64,000 nt of DNA from CAYGYG01 sp964354155 (GTDB lineage: Bacteria; Hydrothermota; Tepidihabitantia; SM23-42; CAYGYG01). Numbering within the stretch: the first letter of the stretch is position 1; every line of letters starts with the position of its first letter. The notes beneath the pieces were generated by a model. The model saw only the letters and a list, made by a program, of their open reading frames with translations, did not search any database and was not told the origin of the DNA. The position numbers and the translations under genes were made by a program. Shown here in pieces: positions 33,386-40,461 of this stretch. The DNA lies in assembly GCA_964354155.1 (NCBI GenBank), contig CAYGYG010000001.1:163916-227915 (forward strand), in the 5' to 3' direction.

Positions 33386-34339
33386 ATGATTGATTTGACC
33401 AGCAAAACTATTGTCGTCACGGGCAGCAAGGGTTTTTTGGGGTCCCATGTCGTCGACAAGCTCAAGGCCCGGGGATGCACCAAGGTCTTTGATGCGGACA
33501 TCGACCAGTACGACCTCTGCCGGAGCGCCGACATCGAACGCATGTATGATAGTATCCGGCCCGAGATCGTCATCCACCTTGCGGCCAAGGTCGGGGGCAT
33601 CGGCGCCAACCGTGAGCGGCCGGGAGAGTTTTTCTATGATAATCTGCTCATGGGCATCCAGCTCATTGATGCCGGCCGTCGACGTAGGCTTGAGAAGTTT
33701 GTCGCGCTCGGGACCATCTGCTGCTATCCGAAATTCACCCCGGTACCTTTCAAGGAGGACAAGCTCTGGGATGGTTATCCGGAGGAGACGAACGCGCCTT
33801 ATGGACTGGCTAAGAAGATGCTGCTGGTTCAGTCCGAGGCTTACCGGACGCAGTACGGTTTCAACTCCATCTTCCTGATGCCGGTCAATCTCTACGGCCC
33901 GCGCGACAATTTCGACCCGAAGATATCGCACGTGATTCCGGCTCTCATCAAGAAGTGTTTTGACGCCGCTGATGAGGGGCGAGGCGAAGTCGAAGTTTGG
34001 GGAACCGGCCGGGCGACGCGCGAGTTTCTCTATGTTGAAGATTGCGCCGATGGCATCATCCTCGCGACGACGCAATACGATAAGTCAGAGCCGGTCAATC
34101 TCGGGGCGGGTTTTGAGATATCGATAATGGACTTAGCCCAACTCATCGTCCGTCTGACCGGGTTCCAAGGCAAGATCGTGTGGGATCCGAGCAAGCCGGA
34201 TGGCCAGCCCCGTCGTTCATTGGACACGACTCGGGCTTGGACGGAGTTTGGGTTCAAAGCGAAGACATCCTTCGAGGAAGGTTTGAAGAAGGCCATCGAT
34301 TGGTATCGGCAGCACCGGGCCAAGACCGGCGATAAATGA
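33386..34339 (+). CDS. fcl: GDP-L-fucose synthase-like epimerase/reductase
   Basis: This 317-residue short-chain dehydrogenase has the Rossmann motif 'VVTGSKGFLGSHVVDKL', 'HLAAKVGGIGAN' and catalytic Y-x-x-x-K in 'APYGLAKKM'. 'MPVNLYGPRDNFDPKISHVI' is diagnostic for GDP-4-keto-6-deoxymannose 3,5-epimerase-4-reductase. The usual Ser of the triad is Thr here ('LGTICCYPKF'); the following active-site Cys is kept. It makes GDP-L-fucose for surface glycans. The start is ATG 33386, just behind its promoter; the in-frame upstream extension runs through the divergent promoters. It overlaps the methyltransferase gene by 4 bp. Confidence 0.87.
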   Translation: MIDLTSKTIVVTGSKGFLGSHVVDKLKARGCTKVFDADIDQYDLCRSADIERMYDSIRPEIVIHLAAKVGGIGANRERPGEFFYDNLLMGIQLIDAGRRRRLEKFVALGTICCYPKFTPVPFKEDKLWDGYPEETNAPYGLAKKMLLVQSEAYRTQYGFNSIFLMPVNLYGPRDNFDPKISHVIPALIKKCFDAADEGRGEVEVWGTGRATREFLYVEDCADGIILATTQYDKSEPVNLGAGFEISIMDLAQLIVRLTGFQGKIVWDPSKPDGQPRRSLDTTRAWTEFGFKAKTSFEEGLKKAIDWYRQHRAKTGDK

Positions 34340-34974
34340 AGATCGTTCTGCCTGAAAAGGGGGATGTTCCCATTACCGGTGACGAGGACCCGTTAATCTA
34401 CTACTACTTGCCTTTGATCAGCCACTTCTACCGCATGCGGCTGGCGATGCCGCTCAATCTGGTAGGCAATCATCACTTCAGCAGCCTGCTCGATATTGGC
34501 TATGGCAGTGGGATCTTCTTTCCCGAGCTGGCAAGGTATGCCGACCGGCTTTCCGGCGTCGATATCCACCAGGAGACGGCCAAGGTCAGGGGGGCCCTCC
34601 AGAAGTTCAATGTCGACGCCGAGCTTAAGACCGGGGATATTCTTGATTTGCCCTATAGGGATGAATCGTTTGACGGCATCATGTGCGTCAGCGTCATGGA
34701 GCATGTTCGAGATCTGGGAAAGGCGGTTGCCGAGATGAAACGCATCTTGACCCGTGATGGCATGATGATTTTTGGTTTTCCGGTACGGAATCGGTTTACC
34801 GGCAGTTTCTACCAGGCCGTCGGCTTTGACCATAAGAGCCATCATCCCTCGGACCACCGTTCGATTCTCCGGGCCCTTGAAGCGCAGTTGGAGATTCAGC
34901 GTTGCATTACCTATCCTGAGATGGTGGCGATGGATTTCGCCCTTTACGTTTCCTGCCGCTGCGGCAAGCGGTAG
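34336..34974 (+). CDS. SAM-dependent class I methyltransferase
   Basis: This 212-residue cytoplasmic enzyme has motif I 'LLDIGYGSGIFFPELARY', motif II 'LSGVDIHQE', 'KTGDILDLPYRDESFDGIMC' and 'SVMEHVRDLGKAV'. The methyltransferase_11-like fold suggests methylation of a small molecule, lipid or sugar. ATG overlaps the GDP-fucose synthase stop (ATGA), so methylation of a fucosylated or related glycan intermediate is a reasonable guess. Convergent with the gene at 35039; the 64-bp gap holds nothing recognisable. Confidence 0.82.
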   Translation: MKIVLPEKGDVPITGDEDPLIYYYLPLISHFYRMRLAMPLNLVGNHHFSSLLDIGYGSGIFFPELARYADRLSGVDIHQETAKVRGALQKFNVDAELKTGDILDLPYRDESFDGIMCVSVMEHVRDLGKAVAEMKRILTRDGMMIFGFPVRNRFTGSFYQAVGFDHKSHHPSDHRSILRALEAQLEIQRCITYPEMVAMDFALYVSCRCGKR

Positions 34975-35038
34975 CGATTAGAGAATAGCGCTTCTGGCGG
35001 GACAATCCACTCGACTAGAATGCAGGCGGGCGGCAAAT

Positions 35039-37192
35039 CTATCGCAGAACGAGGAGCTTCTTGGTCACCGACCGCGTGCTCGTCTGTAAGTTGACTCGAT
35101 AGACGCCGTTCGGCAGTAAGGCCCCGGCATCGCTTCGGCCGTCCCACACCAGGGTGCGGGCTCTTGGGTCTTGTTTTGAACTCATCAGTGTTCGCACACA
35201 TCGTCCGGCAACGTCAAAGATCTTCAGCGAGACGATGTCATTCGGGTCGGCGTTGCCCAGGCTGAACGCGAGCCGCTTGTTCGACTTCGACAACACCGGA
35301 CAAGGGGAAATATCTATGTCGAGCAGCTCATCCGATGGGTTGATGACCTCAACCGTGTCCTGTCCGGCGAATCCGGTGCCATCCCGGAGATTGCCCGAGA
35401 CCGTCAAGATGGCGAGCCCGGGTTGAAGAATCGATATGACACGCTGCCGGTCGAACTTAGCCATGAAGTCGGGAACACCATTACCATTGTAATCACCAAC
35501 CCCGCAGGGCACACGATTGGCACTGACGGCACGGCCTTGATATTCCAGCTTCACAGTATTGATGTCGATACTGTCAACCGGAAGCCCGGCAAGTTCGATG
35601 TAGGCGGTGATGGGTTTGCCCACGCTCTTGAGGTTTATGACATTGGGATCGATATCGATCCGTGCGTTCGTTGTCGAACCGTACTGTACTTTCACTTCGT
35701 ACAACAATGGGAAACGGGTCAGATTGGCATATCCGAACCGTGCCCGGTACTGCAGGAAGCGGGCGTTGAGCTGGGCCGGTATTTCTGAATTGTTCGTGAC
35801 GGTAACCCAGGTGCTCCAACTGGTGTCCGGGATTGGTGTACGGCCGCTTCTCACCGCCATCGTAATGCCGGTTCCGGCCGGCAGGCTATCCAGCCAGGTG
35901 ATTCGACCCCAATCAACGGCCGAGGCAGCGTCGAACACAGAAGACAGATAGTCGTCGCAGTATTCGCGGCTATAGACATTGCCTCCCTCCCGGTACATGC
36001 CGTGGCCGCCGTGGTCACTCGGCAGCGCAAGCCATGAAGTGAAGGATGGGCCCCAGGCGATGTAGCTGGAAGTCCCGTTCCACCGATTGAGAAACATGTC
36101 AAGATCGCCGTCGGCGTCAAGGTCGGCAAGAAAGGCGCCGCTACAGTCCAGGGTCGGACCGACCTGGCTTCGATTGCTGTCTGAGTAGCCGTTCGCGCTA
36201 CCCCAGTAGATCCATGGCATAGTCACCGGGCCGTAACCGGTGAAGAAAAGAATGTCGAGGAACCCATCACCGTTCATGTCGGCCACCGAGCTGCCTCCAA
36301 AGCAGCTACCCGGACTGAGAACGGTGCGATTGCCCGTCGAGTACCCCGATGGGTTACCCCAGTAGATGTGGGCGACTGATGAACCGGCATACGTGCTCAG
36401 CACGAGATCGAGGTATCCATCGCGGTTTAGGTCAGCCACCGAAGACCCGTGGGAAAGGGACGCATAGTAGGGCAGGAGTGTCCGGTCCGCCGACGAAAAC
36501 CCGGTGTTTCGTCCCCAGTAGATAGTGTTACTGCCGTTTATTGAAAGGAGCAGTAGGTCAAGCCAGCCGTTCCTATCGAAATCACCAACCTCGGCATTGT
36601 GGTCACCACCTACGTTAGGTAGTTCCGTACGCCGGCCTTCGGAATACCCGGTGCTGCTGCCCCAGAAGACCGCTGCGGTCGAGCCGGTGTAGGCCTCGGC
36701 GACGATATCAAGGTGGCCGTCCTTGTTGAAATCGGCAATGGCCATGGCCTCATTCGATCCGTAGTATAAGCCAAACCGAAAATAGTTGAATGGATCAGGT
36801 CCAGAGCTCGTACCCCAGTAAATGGTTAGATAAGGGTAGTTGATCCAGAGCAGGTCGGGAAATCCATCGACATTGAGATCGGCGGCATCGCAGTTCCCGC
36901 CGCGGCTTGCGCCGTATGCGGTGCGGTTGACCGGGTCGTACCCGCTCGCACTGCCCCAGTATACGTAACTGGTTGAGAAGCAGTGCGACATGGCAAGGTC
37001 AACATACCCATCGTTATTAAGGTCGAATCGACAAGTAAACTCAACCGCCCCGCCCTGACGGTGCGACGCGTAGATATTGCGTTCGAACGTGCCGTCACGG
37101 AAATCCTGTTGGCTCGTCTCGAGCCACGAGCATTCGGCAGTGGAGCCGGGCGACTGCCCTAAAGCGATTAACCAGATAAGCAGTCCCAGCAT
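35039..37192 (-). CDS. FG-GAP/VCBS repeat exported protein with FlgD-like tail
   Basis: This 717-residue protein has a signal peptide (MLGLLIWLIALGQSPGSTA). At least seven repeats carry a calcium-binding Asp motif ('DLNNDGYVDL', 'DLNVDGFPDL', 'DFNKDGHLDI', 'DFDRNGWLDL', 'DLNRDGYLDL', 'DMNGDGFLDI', 'DLDADGDLDM'), each followed by 'YWGS..GY', so an integrin-like seven-bladed propeller is predicted. An Ig-like region follows. The tail 'IFDVAGRCVRTLMS', 'LVWDGRSDAGALLPNGVYRV' is a FlgD/type IX sorting domain. AAAGGAGGACATT places the start at ATG 37192 rather than 37222. Surface adhesion is inference. Confidence 0.83.
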   Translation of the reverse strand: MLGLLIWLIALGQSPGSTAECSWLETSQQDFRDGTFERNIYASHRQGGAVEFTCRFDLNNDGYVDLAMSHCFSTSYVYWGSASGYDPVNRTAYGASRGGNCDAADLNVDGFPDLLWINYPYLTIYWGTSSGPDPFNYFRFGLYYGSNEAMAIADFNKDGHLDIVAEAYTGSTAAVFWGSSTGYSEGRRTELPNVGGDHNAEVGDFDRNGWLDLLLLSINGSNTIYWGRNTGFSSADRTLLPYYASLSHGSSVADLNRDGYLDLVLSTYAGSSVAHIYWGNPSGYSTGNRTVLSPGSCFGGSSVADMNGDGFLDILFFTGYGPVTMPWIYWGSANGYSDSNRSQVGPTLDCSGAFLADLDADGDLDMFLNRWNGTSSYIAWGPSFTSWLALPSDHGGHGMYREGGNVYSREYCDDYLSSVFDAASAVDWGRITWLDSLPAGTGITMAVRSGRTPIPDTSWSTWVTVTNNSEIPAQLNARFLQYRARFGYANLTRFPLLYEVKVQYGSTTNARIDIDPNVINLKSVGKPITAYIELAGLPVDSIDINTVKLEYQGRAVSANRVPCGVGDYNGNGVPDFMAKFDRQRVISILQPGLAILTVSGNLRDGTGFAGQDTVEVINPSDELLDIDISPCPVLSKSNKRLAFSLGNADPNDIVSLKIFDVAGRCVRTLMSSKQDPRARTLVWDGRSDAGALLPNGVYRVNLQTSTRSVTKKLLVLR

Positions 37193-37269
37193 AATGTCCT
37201 CCTTTGTCAAGAAACATCGCACAACTCATTACACACCCTGACGCGAACTGAATCGATTTATTCGAAGAT

Positions 37270-37297
37270 AGTATACCTGAATGCCCCGGCATGTCAA
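37270..37297 (-). promoter_or_regulatory. Promoter of the FG-GAP gene
   Basis: Minus strand TTGACA (37292-37297), 16 bp, TATACT (37270-37275). The leader is about 70 nt with a strong ribosome site. Back to back with 37333-37360. Confidence 0.82.
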
Positions 37298-37332
37298 GCC
37301 TTTTTTTTGGGTACGGCGCGATGGGTTTCAGC

Positions 37333-37360
37333 TTGACTTTGCTGGGGTGTCCGCTATAAT
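37333..37360 (+). promoter_or_regulatory. Promoter of the Asp-box gene at 37379
   Basis: TTGACT (37333-37338), 16 bp, TATAAT (37355-37360), then AAGGAGG and ATG 37379. Its -35 box faces that of the divergent FG-GAP gene with 35 bp between. Confidence 0.82.
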
Positions 37361-37378
37361 CTACCAGAAGGAGGAACA

Positions 37379-38980
37379 ATGAAACTAGCTGTCGTTGTTG
37401 TTCTGTCATGCGCGTTGGCTTTCAGCCAGATTGGATTTACCAACCATCGGGTTAACAAGGATGCCACGGCCGAAGTTCAGAATGAACAGCAGATCATGGT
37501 CAATCCCGCCGATTCTGCCAACTTCGTCGCGGTCTGGCGCGACTTCCGGGTCGGGTACCGCCAGGTCGGACACGCCGCGAGCTTTGACCGCGGTCAGACC
37601 TGGGTGGCGGAAACCCTGTTTGTTGAACCGACCTACAACTGGGATTCAGATCCGGGGTTGACGGTTGACGCCAATGGCAATTTCTTCGCCATCATTCTCT
37701 CTTTCAATTCTACGTCCGAGCCCGACGGTTACTTTGTCTTTGAATCGACGGACAAAGGCCGGACCTGGAGCGCGCCGCGCACCGTCATCAATCAGGTGCC
37801 GGGCGTTTTTGAGGATAAGGAGCTGATGACCTGTGACCGGACAGCAAGCCCTTACCGGGGTAACCTCTACGTGACCTGGGCGAGGTTCTACGCGATCGAC
37901 ATCATGAACACACGGTCGACGAACCGCGGCTTCAACTGGTCAACACCGGTCCCGGTAAGCGATGCTTCCTCAAGTTACCAGTGGCCGGTTCCGGCGGTCG
38001 GCCCATCCGGCGATCTCTACATCGCCTGGTGCGCTTCTAACGCGATAAGATTCGACCGGTCGACCGATGGCGGGCTTACCTTCGGAACCGACCGCACCAT
38101 CCAGAGCATCTCCTCAATGTCACGAAACCTCAAGGGCGGGCTGATTGCGACCTATTCCTACCCCGCAATGGATGTCGACATCACCGGTGGACCGTACAAC
38201 GGCAGCATTTACGTTGCGTTCATGGACAATGGCCCGGACGGGTTCCCGGACATGTACGTAACGAAATCAACCGACCGGGGCCAAACCTGGAGTGCCCGGC
38301 GCCGTATCAACGACGACCCGCTAAATAACCGCATCGATCAATTCCATCCCTGGCTTACCGTCGACCGGACCGGATGCATATCGGTCATCTTCTACGATTC
38401 GCGGCTTGATCCCAATAACATGCTCTGCGACGTCTATATGGTCCAGTCGACCGACGGCGGCAGCACGTGGTCGAATAACATCAGGGTCACCACGGTTTCG
38501 TCCGATCTCCGTTTGAAGGGGAAGGTGCTCGAACCGCCGGACCCGGGCAAACCCCTGGCCGGCATGTTTGCCGGTCACATCGGTGAATACAATGGAGTGG
38601 CCGCTTCATCACGGTTCAACGTCGTGCCGATCTGGACCGACACGCGCAACGGCAATCAGGATACCTATGTCGGGGTTTTCCATTATTCGGGGATCGAAGC
38701 GATTGCCGGCGCGGGCGGCGGCGCACGGTTTTCGTTCAAACCGAATCCGGTCCGGGATCGTCTCAAGATTGAGCTCTCGGTTGAACAAGCGGGGCATTAT
38801 GAGATTTGTATCTATGACGGGCTCGGGCGGAGGATGCAAGAGGTGTTCGACGGGGCTTTGCTCCCGGGCCGTCACCGCCTGGCATCCGGGGGGCTCAGCG
38901 AATTGCCGCCTGGCGTATATTTTATCGAGATGAAAAGCTCTTGCAGCAGGGACTGCCAGAAGCTTGTTAAGCAGCGATGA
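37379..38980 (+). CDS. Asp-box (BNR) repeat exported protein with sorting tail
   Basis: This 533-residue protein has a signal peptide (MKLAVVVVLSCALAFSQIG). Six Asp boxes (FDRGQTW, STDKGRTW, STNRGFNW, STDGGLTF, STDRGQTW, STDGGSTW) predict a six-bladed sialidase-type propeller. The N-terminal 'EQQIMVNPADSANFVAVWRD' is common in sialidase-like proteins of unknown activity. A sialidase Arg triad and Tyr/Glu pair cannot be confirmed. The tail 'FSFKPNPVRDRLKIEL', 'IYDGLGRRMQ', 'LPPGVYFIEMKS' is a type A sorting domain. It is only distantly related to the 10.4-17.8 kb array. Confidence 0.82.
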   Translation: MKLAVVVVLSCALAFSQIGFTNHRVNKDATAEVQNEQQIMVNPADSANFVAVWRDFRVGYRQVGHAASFDRGQTWVAETLFVEPTYNWDSDPGLTVDANGNFFAIILSFNSTSEPDGYFVFESTDKGRTWSAPRTVINQVPGVFEDKELMTCDRTASPYRGNLYVTWARFYAIDIMNTRSTNRGFNWSTPVPVSDASSSYQWPVPAVGPSGDLYIAWCASNAIRFDRSTDGGLTFGTDRTIQSISSMSRNLKGGLIATYSYPAMDVDITGGPYNGSIYVAFMDNGPDGFPDMYVTKSTDRGQTWSARRRINDDPLNNRIDQFHPWLTVDRTGCISVIFYDSRLDPNNMLCDVYMVQSTDGGSTWSNNIRVTTVSSDLRLKGKVLEPPDPGKPLAGMFAGHIGEYNGVAASSRFNVVPIWTDTRNGNQDTYVGVFHYSGIEAIAGAGGGARFSFKPNPVRDRLKIELSVEQAGHYEICIYDGLGRRMQEVFDGALLPGRHRLASGGLSELPPGVYFIEMKSSCSRDCQKLVKQR

Positions 38981-39038
38981 CAGATGTGACTTGGGGGTCC
39001 GGACCGAGCGTGGGCCGCAATCCGCGACCCGGTTCATG

Positions 39039-40331
39039 CTACTTCTTCAAGACTAAGATGAGGAGTAGTACAACCATCACAAAGACGGAGCTGGTAATGA
39101 TCATGAGGAAGAGCCGGATAAGACTCCGGTTCTTCTTCATGTCGTTGTCGTGTCCCATCACATAATTGATGAGGAAGTTTTCCAGGCGCGAGATCGCGGT
39201 CTTGGACTCGCTGACTTCATGAACTACGACGCCGGTGGTCTTGTTCAAGTCTTCAAACTTGGCGGTGAGTTCATGGTATGCTTCTTTCGTGTCGATTGAA
39301 TAACGGCGCGTTTCCGTAGCCAGTCCGTCGGAGCTGCTCTCGATGCTGCGGGCAAGCTTCTCGTTGCTATTCCTGACGTTCTCGGAGAGATTGCGGAGGT
39401 TGGCCTCCTGCTTTTCGGTGAACGAATGCACTGCTTCGGCCAGCGCGACGACGATCTTCTCGCTGTCTTTGAGGTTGGAGTGGGTTGCGGTTCTGAGTTC
39501 TTCGATTGTGTGCGCGAGATTGCCGATGTGCCGTTCCAGGGAGCCTTGAAGCAGGTTGATGATGCCTTTCTGAGTCTCGGAAAAGGCGACAATCGTTTTC
39601 TCGACGGCCGCGGCAAGCTCGGTTGCACTGACGCTTGCTATTGGCACAGGCTTGGTTTCTTCTTCTTTTGCGTCTGGTACCGCGCGCTTCTCGGCCCTGG
39701 CTTCGACCGCCTTTTCGGGCGTGCTCGCCGACAGGTCGATAGTTCTTTCTGCAAACGGCTTCTCGGCCTGCACTGCCGGTTCTTTGAGCTTGATGACGTC
39801 TCGGACATCAATCTTCTTGCGTTCCTTGAGTCCGGCGGCAAGGTAGATTTCGTCGATCTTCTTGAGCAGGGCCGGGTCGCTCATTCCCATGCTCAGCGCT
39901 CGACGGCAGACATCGACCGCGTCATTCATCCGGCCGGTCTTCTCCAGTTTCTCAAGATACGAAAGAAAGTAGCCGGCCGCATCGGCGCGTTGTCCGAGTT
40001 CGACGAGCAAGTCGCCGACAATCCGGTGCATCTCCACGTGCTCAGGAGCATGACGCAGCACTTTCTTCCCGAGCCCGATAGCATTGCGGTAAAAAGTGTC
40101 TTTTTCATAAGCGGCAACTCCCAACTCGTAGGCTGCGACCGCTTCCTTGACTTTACCGGCGCGAACGTAAAGGTCACCAAGGTGATTGAGGAGGTTGCCG
40201 TCATCGGGGAAGGCTTTCCTGGCTTTTTCCATCTCGTCGATCGCCTTATCAAGAGCCCCCTTAGCCTCAAGATCGGTGATTCTTTTCATCAGCCGGTTCA
40301 ACTCTTCGATTTTCTTAGATTCCGATATCAT
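39039..40331 (-). CDS. TPR protein with coiled coil and C-terminal membrane anchor
   Basis: This 430-residue protein has N-terminal tetratricopeptide repeats (about residues 1-170: 'GALDKAIDEMEKARKAFPDDGNLLNHLGDLY', written here in part, plus two more units). An acidic/Lys-rich linker follows, then a long Ser/Thr/Glu coiled coil (about 235-390, 'LEVTVEK'-like heptads such as 'NLRNLSENVRNSNEKLARSI'). A C-terminal transmembrane helix (about 405-427, 'LFLMIITSSVFVMVVLLLIL') ends the protein. The coiled coil resembles chemoreceptor signalling helices but lacks the receptor hairpin tip. The promoter at 40349-40376 gives a leader of about 10 nt. A scaffold role at the inner membrane is inference. 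Confidence 0.68.
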   Translation of the reverse strand: MISESKKIEELNRLMKRITDLEAKGALDKAIDEMEKARKAFPDDGNLLNHLGDLYVRAGKVKEAVAAYELGVAAYEKDTFYRNAIGLGKKVLRHAPEHVEMHRIVGDLLVELGQRADAAGYFLSYLEKLEKTGRMNDAVDVCRRALSMGMSDPALLKKIDEIYLAAGLKERKKIDVRDVIKLKEPAVQAEKPFAERTIDLSASTPEKAVEARAEKRAVPDAKEEETKPVPIASVSATELAAAVEKTIVAFSETQKGIINLLQGSLERHIGNLAHTIEELRTATHSNLKDSEKIVVALAEAVHSFTEKQEANLRNLSENVRNSNEKLARSIESSSDGLATETRRYSIDTKEAYHELTAKFEDLNKTTGVVVHEVSESKTAISRLENFLINYVMGHDNDMKKNRSLIRLFLMIITSSVFVMVVLLLILVLKK

Positions 40332-40348
40332 AAATCATCCGGTGGTGT

Positions 40349-40376
40349 ATTATAGGCGGTTTTCTTCTGCCGTCAA
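40349..40376 (-). promoter_or_regulatory. Promoter of the TPR gene
   Basis: Minus strand TTGACG (40371-40376), 16 bp, perfect TATAAT (40349-40354). ATG 40331 starts 18 nt downstream with no Shine-Dalgarno. Confidence 0.78.
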
Positions 40377-40418
40377 CAGCGAATGTGGCTGGTGCCCGGG
40401 GCAGGAACATTGGCCGAA

Positions 40419-40446
40419 AAGAAGGCGCCCTCGAGGGCGCCTTCTT
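40419..40446 (-). terminator. Rho-independent terminator of the hydrogenase/lactate operon
   Basis: A perfect 28-nt palindrome: half-stem AAGAAGGCGCCC, centre TCGA. On the minus strand it ends in TTCTTTTC, giving a strong GC hairpin plus U-run 16 bp after the stop of the gene at 40462-43059. It ends the five-gene unit that begins at the 47620-47647 promoter. Confidence 0.88.
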
Positions 40447-40461
40447 GGTTTGAGTCGATCT

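Noticed and set aside
33242..34075. 277-codon minus-strand frame over the GDP-fucose synthase gene
   Set aside because: Antisense shadow; it would also have to cross both divergent promoters.
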